Assembly (NCBI GenBank): GCA_015661035.1
Contig: JACVJA010000048.1
Span: 1 to 8,570, forward strand
Length of the DNA: 8,570 nt
Direction of reading: 5' to 3'
Origin: Candidatus Calidifonticultor daggyaiensis
Lineage (GTDB): Bacteria; Actinomycetota; Humimicrobiia; Humimicrobiales; Humimicrobiaceae
Shown: piece by piece, positions 1 to 7,947 of the stretch
Layout: each line of letters starts with the position of its first letter
Numbering within the stretch: the first letter of the stretch is position 1
Program-made: the position numbers and the translations under genes
Notes under the pieces: model-generated
The model's input: only the letters and a program-made list of their open reading frames with translations
Databases searched by the model: none
Told to the model about the DNA's origin: nothing

Positions 1-2447
1 GTCCGTTGATCTTCCCCCTTTCTACTAAGGAAGGTCGGTTCACTAGGGCCTGGTTTCCCAACTGTTCAGGGTGTCCCCTTCACAGTAAAGCCGGCATGTG
101 CCCTTGCACTTAAAGGGCGATTTCCATCCGCCCCAAGCCGACCTTATGCACGCCCCCGTTACTCTTTAGGGGGCAGATGCCCCATCTAAACTGCCTGAGT
201 GACACTGTTCCCATTCAACCTTGGCTTTTTTCCTAAGGTTGATTGGGGTTAGATCAAAGGCTGTCAGTGGTGAGTGTTCCATTGGCGGCTCCATGCCACC
301 CGGAGATGGCACTTCATAGCCTCCTCACTACGCTATGCACCGCAAACCCAAGATCAATATCACCCTGCAGTAAAGCTGCTGGGGTCTTTTCGTCTAGCCG
401 CGGGTAGGAGGCATCTTCACCTCCATTGTATTTTCACCGGGCAGCTGAGGGAGACAGTTCCCAAGTCGTGAAGCCTTTCATGCAGGCCGGAACTTACCCG
501 ACAAGGGATTACGCTACCTTCGGACGGTCAGAGTTACCGCCGACGCTAACCCGTGGCTTGAGCCGGTAAGCGGCTTTCGGTAAAAACACGGAAGCTACCT
601 CCAGCCGTAACACACGGGTGCTGGTCAGGCCTCAGTCCCTATACATCACCTTACGGTTTAAGCAGGGACCTGTGTTTTTGTTAAACAGCCGCCTGGGAAA
701 CTTTCACTGCGCCCTGAACCCATCGGATTCAGGGAACCCATCTCCCGAAGTTACGGGTAGTTTTTTTGCCGAGTTCCTTCCTCAGCTTTCACCCGTTGGC
801 CTTGGTATTCTCTACCAGCCCACCTGTGTCGGTTTGCGGTACGGTTACCCGAAAGTTAACCCTACGGGCTTTTCTGGGCCTCGGTTTCATCCGGAACCCC
901 GGAAATCCGGCTGAAGGAAAACCAATTATCCCTCCAGATTACGCCGAAGCGTCACCCTTCAGAACTTTCAGGTAGGGTGGGAATATTAACCCACTGTCCT
1001 TCAGCCTCGGGTTTCCCCTTAGCCTTAGGACCGCCTAACCCTTGGCCGATGATCGTCGCCAAGGAAACCTTAGGCTTTCGGCCCCTAGGATTTTCACCTA
1101 GGTTGTGGTTACTCATGCCAACATCCGCACTTCTCAGAACTCCATCCGATTTCACAATCGGACTTCACTGCTCTGAGAACGCTCCCCTACTATGCGTATT
1201 GATACGCATCCCCGGTTTCGGTAGAAGGCTTAAGCCCCTTTGAATCTTTGGCGCAAAATTCCTTAGCTAGTAAGCTATTACGCACTTTTTAAAGGATGGC
1301 TGCTTCTAAGCCCACCTCCTAGCTATCTAAGGAATTCCACTTCCTTAATTTAGCACTTAGCCTTCATTTCGGGACCTTAACCAGGGGTCTGGGTTGTTCC
1401 CCTCTCGAGGATGGAGCTTATCCCCCACCCTCTGACTCCAGGGATATTAATCTCGTAGTATTCGGAGTTTGGTAGGAATACCTGGCAAAAACCACGATAT
1501 CCCTTCCAGTGCTCTACCCCTACGAGAAAAATCCCCAGGCTAGTCCTAAAACTATTTCGGGGAGAACCAGCTATTCCCGAGCTAGTTAAGCCTTTCACTC
1601 CTACCCCCAGGTCATCCCAGAGTATTGCACGACTCACGGGTTCGGACCTCCCTCCGCTTTTCGGCGGAGTTCATCCTGCCCAGGGGTAGATCGCTCGGCT
1701 TCGGGTCTTGTGCTTTCCCCGAACGGGCTTTTCACCCTCGCTTTCACTCTGCCTTCCCTCGTTTTAACGAGGTTAGACAAGGGGAAAACACAAACTCGTT
1801 GGCTCCTGCTCCAAAAGGTACGGTCGCAGAGATTTCTCTCCTTGACCTCTTTGTGAGTGGATGGTTTCAGGTTCTATTTCACCCCGGTCACCCCGGTACT
1901 TTTCACCTTTCCCTCACGGTACTTGTCCACTATCGGTGTAGGGGAGATATTTAGCCTTGGAGAGTAGTTTCCCCTGCTTCCTACGAGATTTTCATTTCTC
2001 GTAGTACTCGGGAATTAAAGCCAGAAGGTTTTTCTTCTTTCACCTACGGGGCTATTACCCTCTCTGGCCAGTCTTTCCAGACTTGTTCGGTTAGAAGAAA
2101 AATTTTTCACCTTCCGGGATTAATCCCTGCTTTAACCCCACAACCCCCTTTACTTGAAAAGTAAAAGGTTTGGGCTTTTCCCTCTTCGCTCGCCGCTACT
2201 AAGGGAATAATATCTTTTCCTCTGGGTACTGAGATGTTTCACTTCCCCAGGTTCGCCTTCTGCCAGCTTTTGCTGGCAGAATGAGTGGCATTAAATTTGC
2301 CACCCAGGTTTCCCCATTCGGATATCCCCGGATCAACGGTTGCCAGGCACCTCCCCGAGGCTTATCGCAGCCTGGCCACGTCCTTCATCGCTCCCCCTAC
2401 CCAAAGGCATCCTCCATCCACCCATAAAACCCTTGACTAGCAATTGA
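1..2447 (-). rRNA. rrl: 23S ribosomal RNA, 3' part cut off by window edge
   Basis: Large-subunit rRNA, read on the minus strand. Seen directly: conserved blocks in the right order, including GCGATGAAGGACGTG and CCGAATGGGGAAACC near the 5' end, GTACCGTGAGGGAAAGG, GAATAGCTGGTTCTCC, GTGCGTAATAGCTTACTAG, GGTAGCGTAATCCCTTGTCG and GACGAAAAGACCCC. It stops at AGATCAACGGAC, about E. coli position 2430, so roughly the last 470 bases (sarcin-ricin loop, 3' end) lie outside the window. Length to this point is close to E. coli, so no large intervening sequence is present. The 5' boundary is an estimate by alignment to the GGTTAAG start of other 23S genes, within about 10 bases. Short extra bases sit near the 5' end (about 2410-2425), and position 2057 reads A. 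No 16S or tRNA lies upstream; a truncated ftsK does. All open frames in this interval, both strands, are spurious. Confidence 0.97.
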
Positions 2448-2510
2448 TAACAAAGATTATTTAATTTTAAGGTGCCTTTTTCAGTCCAATCTCTATGAAA
2501 AAATTTTTAA
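2448..2510. other. Spacer between ftsK fragment and 23S 5' end
   Basis: A 63-base AT-rich stretch separates the stop of the truncated ftsK from the estimated 23S 5' end. It holds no tRNA and no 16S 3' end with an anti-Shine-Dalgarno CCTCC, so it is not an ordinary 16S-23S spacer. On the minus strand a possible -35 (TTGGAC) is followed only by weak -10-like AT sequence, so I do not call a promoter. How this 23S is transcribed is therefore unclear from the window. Confidence 0.5.
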
Positions 2511-2546
2511 TCAAAACAACCGCTGAGAAGCGGTTGTATTTTTTAT
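2511..2546. terminator. Rho-independent terminator-like hairpin, works on paper in both directions
   Basis: Perfect 9-bp stem: ACAACCGCT (2516-2524) pairs with AGCGGTTGT (2529-2537). On the plus strand the loop is GAGA, a stable GNRA tetraloop, followed by ATTTTTTATC, a typical intrinsic terminator tail. On the minus strand the loop is TCTC, followed by TTTTGATTAAAAATTTTTT, a weaker but usable tail that would end the rnj-ftsK transcript before the 23S. The last codons and the TGA stop of the ftsK fragment lie inside the structure. No plus-strand gene ends here, so the better orientation has no visible client. Confidence 0.7.
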
Positions 2547-2957
2547 CTTTTTAATAAAAAAACTTATACCCCATAAAAATAAAAGCAAGGATACTAAATA
2601 TTTAACAACACCAAAAACAAATGAGAAAAAATCATTTACATACTGGTTCAATATTCCTGGTTGGCCAAATTTAAAAAAACTTAAAAAAAACAAAATAGAA
2701 AACATTATAATGATAATGCCATAAACTTCTGACCGTCTCCTTACGTATTGCTTCTTTGGAACTGATGAAGAAATATTATTTTTAGCACTGTTTTTTGAAT
2801 TGTAAATATTCATACCATTGTTAGTTATTTTATTATTTTTTATCTTATTGCTTTTAATATTATTTGTAGTAACTTTTGTCCTATTACTTTTACTGTTATT
2901 TATATCAACTTTTTTATTTTTTCTTTCTAAGCTCTGGCTTAATTTTATATTTTTCAA
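2511..2957 (-). CDS. Truncated FtsK/SpoIIIE-like DNA translocase, N-terminal membrane part only
   Basis: 148 codons. Full FtsK/SpoIIIE proteins are hexameric ATP-driven DNA pumps at the division septum, usually 750-900 residues. Seen here: a Lys/Asn-rich low-complexity cytoplasmic head (residues 1-75), a basic stretch (PKKQYVRRR, 67-75), then two hydrophobic segments at about 78-96 and 111-135 and a basic loop. This matches the start of the family membrane domain. The remaining spans, linker, Walker A/B motor and gamma domain are absent; the frame ends in TGA within a hairpin. The start is TTG at 2957, with AAGGAT (2966-2971) eight bases upstream and no better ATG. The assignment rests on the weak TM pattern plus position: ftsK/spoIIIE normally follows rnj and dapA in this cluster. 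It could instead be an unrelated small two-span membrane protein. If ftsK, this copy cannot work as a motor. Confidence 0.62.
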   Translation of the reverse strand: MKNIKLSQSLERKNKKVDINNSKSNRTKVTTNNIKSNKIKNNKITNNGMNIYNSKNSAKNNISSSVPKKQYVRRRSEVYGIIIIMFSILFFLSFFKFGQPGILNQYVNDFFSFVFGVVKYLVSLLLFLWGISFFIKKIKNTTASQRLF

Positions 2958-2969
2958 AAATATTTATCC

Positions 2970-2986
2970 TTAACTATTTTAGTTAA
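2970..2986. repeat. Small AT inverted repeat in the rnj-ftsK gap
   Basis: TTAACTA (2970-2976) and TAGTTAA (2980-2986) form a 7-bp stem with a 3-base loop in the 44-base gap between rnj and the ftsK fragment. It is AT-only apart from two C/G pairs and lacks a clean T tail, so it is unlikely to terminate transcription. It ends next to the Shine-Dalgarno of the downstream gene and could affect ribosome access. Confidence 0.35.
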
Positions 2987-3001
2987 ACTAATGTTATTAT
3001 T

Positions 3002-4678
3002 TTATTCTAATGTAATTATTTTAACTATAACCATAGGTTTAATTCTTATATTTTTCAAAAAGAATTTTTCAATATTTTCCTGGATATATTTTTCAATCAT
3101 TATATTATTAATAATATTTTCATTAAAACACTTTTCTATAGATTCTATAACTAGCAATTTGGCTTCTTTTAAAAGTTCCTCAAACTCTTTAATAAATATT
3201 ATACCTCTAAATGAAAGTTCTGGCTCGCATAAAATATTTCTATTTTTTAAATTAACAGCTGTATTAACTACAATAATACCATTTCTAGACATAATTTTTC
3301 TATCCTTTAAAACCGCATCTTCAGTATCCCCGACACCATAACCATCAATATAAATATTTTGTAAATTTAAATTTCCAGAAATTCTAACCATGTTTTCGTT
3401 TAATTTTAGAATGTCTCCATTTTGAGCAATAATTATTTTATCTTCTGGTATTCCAATACTTTTAGCTATAAGTTTATTTTGGATTCTATGTTTATACTCA
3501 CCATGAATTGGTATAAAATATTTTGGCTTTATAAAATTAATCATCATTTTTATTTCTTCCTGTTGAGCATGACCAGAAACATGCACTCCAGCAATTGATT
3601 CATAAAATACTTCTGCACCATGCTTTAAAAGCATATTAATTGTGCTTGAAACAGCATTTTCATTCCCGGGAATTGGTGATGCAGATATTATTACCATATC
3701 GCCTCTCATAATTTTTACCTTAGGATGTTCATTTAAAGCCATTTTTCTTAGGGAAGATAAAGGTTCCCCCTGGCTTCCAGTAGATAATAAAACAATTTTA
3801 TTCAACGGATAATCATCAATTTTTGTAATTGGGATTATTGTATCAGGCTTTATTTTTAAAAAGCCTAAATCATAAGCTATTTTTATTGTTTTTAACATAG
3901 TTTTACCTGTTGCAGCAACTTTTTTATTTAATTTGCTCGCAACATCAAAGACCTGCTGGATTCTATGTACATGAGATGAGAAAGTGGCTACAATTATTCT
4001 TTTGCTAGCCATACTAAATTTTTCGTAGAGGGTCTTTCCTACTTCTCTTTCTGGTAATGTAAAACCAGCTTCTTCTGCATTAGTACTGTCACAAAATAAA
4101 GCTAAAACATCTTTTTCCCCAATATTTGTTAATTTAAAATATTCAGTAAAAATTCCATCAATAGGATATTGGTCAAATTTAAAATCTCCTGAATGTACAA
4201 TGTTGCCTATATCTGTTCTTAATATCAATCCAATATTATCTGGTATACTATGATTTATTCTAAAAAATTCAAAGTAGAAAGGACCAATTTTTAAGGGTTC
4301 GTCAGTGTTTATTTCATTAAAGCTTATTTTTTTTAAATCAAAATTTCCATTAAATTTAGATTTTATTAACCCATTAGTTAATTTTGTGGCAAAAATGGGA
4401 ATATCATAAATACCAAGCTCTTTGTATAAAAAAGGAATTGCACCAATATGATCCTCATGACCATGTGTAATAATTAAAGCTTTTATTTTAGAAGAATTTT
4501 TTTTTAAAAAATTAAAATCTGGAATTAAATAATCTATCCCCGGCAAATAATCATCAGGAAACATAATGCCACAATCAATAATAACTATGTTATTATCTTT
4601 TTCAAAAACCATTATATTTTTTCCTACTTCATTTAGCCCCCCTAAAAAAACAACTTTTAAGCTACTTTTTTTTGCCAT
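3002..4678 (-). CDS. rnj: Ribonuclease J (metallo-beta-lactamase/beta-CASP RNase)
   Basis: 558 residues, normal for RNase J (about 555). The family is a cytoplasmic zinc endoribonuclease and 5'-3' exonuclease in mRNA decay and rRNA maturation. Seen: metallo-beta-lactamase motif HGHEDHIGAIP with H72, H74, D76 and H77; further ligand candidates H143 (INHSIPD), D165 (HSGDFKFD) and H392 (PIHGEY). The beta-CASP insert lies at roughly 200-360, with ATFSSHVHRIQQV (231-243) and LSTGSQGEP (298-306). The phosphate-binding HVSGHAQ motif is at 366-372. The linker and C-terminal domain start near 430, with the typical YIDGYGVGD (442-450). The ATG start fits; AAGGGA lies 12 bases upstream, a long spacing. 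It lies 33 bases after dapA, so is probably co-transcribed. I cannot tell J1 from J2, hence the plain symbol. All catalytic residues appear intact. Confidence 0.95.
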   Translation of the reverse strand: MAKKSSLKVVFLGGLNEVGKNIMVFEKDNNIVIIDCGIMFPDDYLPGIDYLIPDFNFLKKNSSKIKALIITHGHEDHIGAIPFLYKELGIYDIPIFATKLTNGLIKSKFNGNFDLKKISFNEINTDEPLKIGPFYFEFFRINHSIPDNIGLILRTDIGNIVHSGDFKFDQYPIDGIFTEYFKLTNIGEKDVLALFCDSTNAEEAGFTLPEREVGKTLYEKFSMASKRIIVATFSSHVHRIQQVFDVASKLNKKVAATGKTMLKTIKIAYDLGFLKIKPDTIIPITKIDDYPLNKIVLLSTGSQGEPLSSLRKMALNEHPKVKIMRGDMVIISASPIPGNENAVSSTINMLLKHGAEVFYESIAGVHVSGHAQQEEIKMMINFIKPKYFIPIHGEYKHRIQNKLIAKSIGIPEDKIIIAQNGDILKLNENMVRISGNLNLQNIYIDGYGVGDTEDAVLKDRKIMSRNGIIVVNTAVNLKNRNILCEPELSFRGIIFIKEFEELLKEAKLLVIESIEKCFNENIINNIMIEKYIQENIEKFFLKNIRIKPMVIVKIITLE

Positions 4679-4711
4679 GATAAATTAATATCCCTTGACT
4701 ATTTCCCTTTA

Positions 4712-5599
4712 CTAACTCTTCCTTAAAATATTATATTTTGAAATAATTTTCTTAAAAGCCTCTTTTTCTTCAGCAGTCATCTCAATTAAAGGTAGCCTTG
4801 GGCTACCTACATTTAGACCCATTAAGTTTAGACCTTCTTTAATCGGTACAGGATTAGTAGTAATAAAAATACCATAAAAAATATCTAAAAGATAACTATG
4901 AAGATTTGCGGCTTCCTTTACATTCCCAGATTTAAAGAGCCTTATCATTTTTTTTATCTCTTTTCCAACCAAATGTGAAGCAACACTAATTACTCCATAT
5001 GCACCCAATGAAAGCATTGGTAGTGTATCACCATCATTACCACTATATATAAAAAATTCCTTTTCTACCCCACTTATTATCTCAGCAATTTGTTTGAAGT
5101 CACTGCTCGCTTCTTTTATTCCAATGATATTATTTATTTTTGATAACTCTATGCATATCTTAGATGAAATATTGCAAGAGGTTCTAGATGGAACATTATA
5201 CAAAATTATAGGTAGTTTTACTTCAGAGGCAATTTTTTCAAAATGCTTATATAAGCCATATTGGCTTGGTTTATTATAGTATGGAGTTACTAATAATAAA
5301 CAATCGACCCCTATTTTTTCTGCTTCTTTAGAAAGCTCTATAGAATGATTTGTATCATTTGACCCTGTTCCAGCAATTATTTTTATTTTATTTTTATAAT
5401 TATTTACTGCAAATTCAAAGAGCTTTATTTTTTCCTCATCACTAATTGTTGGAGATTCTCCAGTGGTTCCTGCTAGCAAAACTGCATCACTATCATTAAT
5501 TATTAAATGTTCAATTAAATTTTTTAAGGAGCAAAAATCAACTTCTCCCTCTTTATTAAAAGGCGTAACCATAGCAGTAATAACTTCACCAAAGTTCAT
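4712..5599 (-). CDS. dapA: 4-hydroxy-tetrahydrodipicolinate synthase
   Basis: 295 residues from ATG at 5599. Condenses pyruvate with aspartate semialdehyde, the first committed step to diaminopimelate and lysine; a cytoplasmic (beta/alpha)8 barrel, usually a tetramer. Seen: GTTGES (44-49) with T45/T46, Y108 (TPYYNKP), Y134 and R139 (LYNVPSRT), and Schiff-base K162 in GIKEAS. These sit one residue from the E. coli T44/T45, Y107, Y133, R138 and K161, so the enzyme should be active. An in-frame TTG four codons upstream is possible, but GGAGGT (5604-5609) ends 4 bases before the ATG, which decides the start. Stop is TAG. Upstream is a 102-base AT spacer after dapB; downstream rnj follows closely. 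No lysine riboswitch or T-box is visible in that spacer. Confidence 0.96.
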   Translation of the reverse strand: MNFGEVITAMVTPFNKEGEVDFCSLKNLIEHLIINDSDAVLLAGTTGESPTISDEEKIKLFEFAVNNYKNKIKIIAGTGSNDTNHSIELSKEAEKIGVDCLLLVTPYYNKPSQYGLYKHFEKIASEVKLPIILYNVPSRTSCNISSKICIELSKINNIIGIKEASSDFKQIAEIISGVEKEFFIYSGNDGDTLPMLSLGAYGVISVASHLVGKEIKKMIRLFKSGNVKEAANLHSYLLDIFYGIFITTNPVPIKEGLNLMGLNVGSPRLPLIEMTAEEKEAFKKIISKYNILRKS

Positions 5600-5603
5600 T
5601 ACG

Positions 5604-5609
5604 ACCTCC
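5604..5609 (-). promoter_or_regulatory. Ribosome binding site that fixes the dapA start
   Basis: GGAGGT on the minus strand, a full match to the anti-Shine-Dalgarno core, followed by CGTA and ATG. It lies inside the reading frame of the longer TTG-started version, arguing that translation begins at 5599 rather than 5611. The strong site suggests dapA is translated independently of dapB despite probable co-transcription. Confidence 0.85.
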
Positions 5610-5701
5610 AAATACTTTATTTTTTATATCAAATTTCTTATTAGGCCTTAAATTTTGTTTTGTTTTTTTTCTTTATAATTTTTTAATTTTTAAAAAAGCA
5701 T

Positions 5702-6514
5702 CTAAAAATCTATTAATTTATCCAAGCCAATTGAAAAAAATGGTAATTTATCTAAATTATTTATTGCAAGTAAAACTCCTGGGTAAAAAGAAAGCCTATC
5801 AATACTATCATGTCTAATTTTTAAAGTTTGCCCGGTTGTGCCAAATATAACCTCCTGGCTTGCAAGAAAGCCTTGAGTCCTAATACTATGAATATGAATT
5901 CCATTATAAAATGCTCCCCTACTTGATGAAATTGTTTCAACTTCATTTTTACTCAACCTGTCACTTTTAAATTTTTTTTGTTTGCTTATCATTTCAGCAG
6001 TTAATATGGCAGTCCCAGATGGAGCATCTCTTTTTTGGTCATGATGCATCTCAATTATTTCACAGCTTTCAAAATATTTTGAAATTAATGATGAAAATTT
6101 CATCATTACTACTGCACCAATAGAAAAATTTGGAACTATAAAAACTTTGCAAAACTTTTCATGATTGAATTTTTCTTTACATAATTTTTCAATATAATTT
6201 AACTTTTCATTTGAAATGCCGGTTGATCCAACAATTATATTTATATAATTATTTATTGCCCACAAAATTGAATTGAAAGCACTTTCTCCATTTGTAAAAT
6301 CAATTATTATTTCTGGATTATATTTAAGCACATCATTATAATTACCACAAATTTTTAAACCTTCTGGCTTTGAAAGAAATAATTCGCCAAAATCTTTACC
6401 AATATTTGTAATATCTAATCCACAAACAACTTTAAAATTATTTTCTTTAATTAATTCCTTGGTAATAGTTGACCCCATTTTTCCACAAATTCCAAAAACT
6501 GCTATTTTTTTCAA
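5702..6514 (-). CDS. dapB: 4-hydroxy-tetrahydrodipicolinate reductase
   Basis: 270 residues, normal length. Reduces the DapA product to tetrahydrodipicolinate with NAD(P)H, the second committed step to diaminopimelate. Seen: Rossmann nucleotide-binding GICGKMG (8-14) after an N-terminal beta strand; GSTG (96-99); PNFSIG (128-133); signature EMHHDQKRDAPSGTA (155-169) with catalytic His157/His158, Lys161 and the PSGT substrate loop; GIHIHSIRTQG (205-215); QEVIFGTTGQTL (220-231); RHDSIDR (235-241). All key residues are present. The start is TTG at 6514; GGGGGA (6519-6524) lies 4 bases upstream. The TTG overlaps the M16 TGA stop as TTGA, a typical translational-coupling arrangement, so the two genes share an mRNA. 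dapA follows after 102 bases, giving consecutive pathway steps. Confidence 0.95.
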   Translation of the reverse strand: MKKIAVFGICGKMGSTITKELIKENNFKVVCGLDITNIGKDFGELFLSKPEGLKICGNYNDVLKYNPEIIIDFTNGESAFNSILWAINNYINIIVGSTGISNEKLNYIEKLCKEKFNHEKFCKVFIVPNFSIGAVVMMKFSSLISKYFESCEIIEMHHDQKRDAPSGTAILTAEMISKQKKFKSDRLSKNEVETISSSRGAFYNGIHIHSIRTQGFLASQEVIFGTTGQTLKIRHDSIDRLSFYPGVLLAINNLDKLPFFSIGLDKLIDF

Positions 6515-6524
6515 TTAGTCCCCC
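6511..6524 (-). promoter_or_regulatory. Stop/start overlap and ribosome binding site joining M16 gene and dapB
   Basis: On the minus strand GGGGGA, CTAA, then TTGA: TTG starts dapB and TGA ends the peptidase gene. The ribosome binding site is formed by the final Arg-Gly-Thr codons of the upstream gene. This is the TTG equivalent of the common ATGA coupling signal and indicates re-initiation by terminating ribosomes. Confidence 0.8.
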
Positions 6525-7947
6525 TAAAATTATTTTTACTAATTGTTACCAAGCTTAAATTTGCAGGATTAAAGTACTTTTCTGCAATTTTATTAACTTC
6601 TTCTAAGTTTATATTATCAATTTTTTTTAAGATTTCATCAATAGTTAAAACCCTTCCATCAATTAATAAAGATTTGCCAAGCCTAAACATTCTTGAACTT
6701 ATGTCTTCTACTCCAAGTACGATATTACCTTTAGTATTCTCTTTGGCAATATCTAATTCTCTTTGGCTAAAACCATTTTTTATAATATCTTTTAATTCCT
6801 TTGATACTAAATTTATTACTTTCTCTAAATTTTTATTTGAAGTTGCACCATAAATTACTATAACCCCTGTGTCTGTATATTGAGTATTGCTTGCAAAAAT
6901 AGTATAAGATAAACCTTGCTCTTCTCTTATTTTTTGAAACAATCTACTGCTGATACATCCTCCTAAAATATTAGTAAATAATGATAATGCATATTTATCG
7001 TAGCTTTGCCTACTGCAGCCTGGTCCTCCTAAGCAAAAATGGCTTGTAATGGTCTTTCCTTTGTAATGTTTTATTTTTTTACTATAAAAATAATTATAAG
7101 GTTTAGAGTCTTGGTCACTTTTATTGTTTATATTTGTATTATTTTCATAACTAAAATCTTTGTAATTGTATTGCCCTCTTTTTTTATATTCTTTATATAA
7201 TGTTTCTTTATCCAATTTGCCTAACATTTGATTATTCTGGCTTTTTTCATTTTCTAATAAATTTAGTTCTTTAATTTTTTTATTAATCAAATCAACAAGA
7301 AATTTATGGTCAACATTACCAGCAGCTGAAATGACCATACTCTCCAATTTAAAATTTTTTGAAAAATAATTTTTTATAATATCTGAATCTAATATGCTAA
7401 GTGATTTTTTAGTTCCAAGAATTGGCAGACTTAAAGGATGATTGTTAAAGATTACTTCATAAAAATAATTAAAAATATCATCTGAAGGGTTATCTTTTAC
7501 CATCTTTAATTCTTCAAAAACAACATTTTTTTCTAATTTTATATTCTCTGGTAAAAATGATGGCTGGCAAACTACATCAAATAATAATTCTAAACAATTT
7601 TCTAAATGATTATCAATAAAATCTGCATAAACACAGCTGTTTTCTTTATCTGTAAAAGCATTAAATTCTGCTCCCATTGAGTCAAATGCAATTGCGATAT
7701 CTTTATATGATCTTTTTTTGGTGCCTTTAAATAAAAGATGTTCAATTAGGTGTGTAATTCCATTAATTTCTTTGTTTTCATTTCTGGAACCAACTTTTAT
7801 CCAAAAACCAAGTGAAATAGACCTAAAGTGTGGAATATGCTCACTAATTATTTGTAGACCACAGTCAAGCTTTGTTATTTTATAATTTTCAAATTCATAC
7901 TTGTTAGAATTTTTACTAGTTATTATTTCTACTATTTTATTTGTCAC
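6511..7947 (-). CDS. M16 family zinc peptidase (processing peptidase-like, MlpA/YmxG type) with enlarged linker
   Basis: 478 codons; relatives next to pnp are usually about 410-420. Family members are zinc peptidases of the pitrilysin/mitochondrial processing peptidase type with two tandem half-domains; bacterial substrates are mostly undefined. Seen: inverted zinc motif HLIEH (H66, E69, H70) and third ligand E146 (VVFEELKMVKDNP), the usual 80-residue spacing from the first His. The C-terminal half shows LGGCISSRLFQKIREEQGLS (328-347) and a TQYTDTG segment (355-361). Between the halves, residues about 231-290 form a polar Lys/Asn/Tyr-rich stretch that accounts for the extra length. No signal peptide, so probably cytoplasmic. 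Position after pnp matches B. subtilis mlpA. The start is uncertain: GTG at 7947 has its AGGA directly abutting, while GGAGTGA is ideally spaced for an ATA at 7935. No ATG or TTG occurs before the conserved YKITKLDCG (22-30). Confidence 0.92.
   Translation of the reverse strand: MTNKIVEIITSKNSNKYEFENYKITKLDCGLQIISEHIPHFRSISLGFWIKVGSRNENKEINGITHLIEHLLFKGTKKRSYKDIAIAFDSMGAEFNAFTDKENSCVYADFIDNHLENCLELLFDVVCQPSFLPENIKLEKNVVFEELKMVKDNPSDDIFNYFYEVIFNNHPLSLPILGTKKSLSILDSDIIKNYFSKNFKLESMVISAAGNVDHKFLVDLINKKIKELNLLENEKSQNNQMLGKLDKETLYKEYKKRGQYNYKDFSYENNTNINNKSDQDSKPYNYFYSKKIKHYKGKTITSHFCLGGPGCSRQSYDKYALSLFTNILGGCISSRLFQKIREEQGLSYTIFASNTQYTDTGVIVIYGATSNKNLEKVINLVSKELKDIIKNGFSQRELDIAKENTKGNIVLGVEDISSRMFRLGKSLLIDGRVLTIDEILKKIDNINLEEVNKIAEKYFNPANLSLVTISKNNFRGTN

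Noticed and set aside
274..1954. Several open frames of 65-109 codons on both strands
   Set aside because: All lie inside the 23S rRNA gene and have no ribosome binding sites or recognisable domains.
2257..2283. Perfect hairpin CTGCCAGC/GCTGGCAG
   Set aside because: It is a normal variable-length helix of 23S domain I, not an inserted element.
2433..2461. Plus-strand TTGACT with a 17-base gap to ATTATT, a possible promoter for a small RNA ending at the 2516-2537 hairpin
   Set aside because: The -10 match is poor (about 3 of 6), and most of the -35 lies within the 23S 5' end. Kept only as a remote possibility.
2991..3341. Plus-strand hydrophobic open frame of 116 codons
   Set aside because: It is antisense to the conserved 3' part of rnj; its hydrophobicity follows from the complementary AT-rich codons.
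5094..5651. Two short plus-strand open frames
   Set aside because: They are antisense to dapA, which has intact catalytic residues and a strong ribosome binding site.
5600..5701. Possible lysine riboswitch or T-box leader ahead of dapA
   Set aside because: The 102-base spacer is too short and almost all A/T, with no conserved stems or T-box motif.
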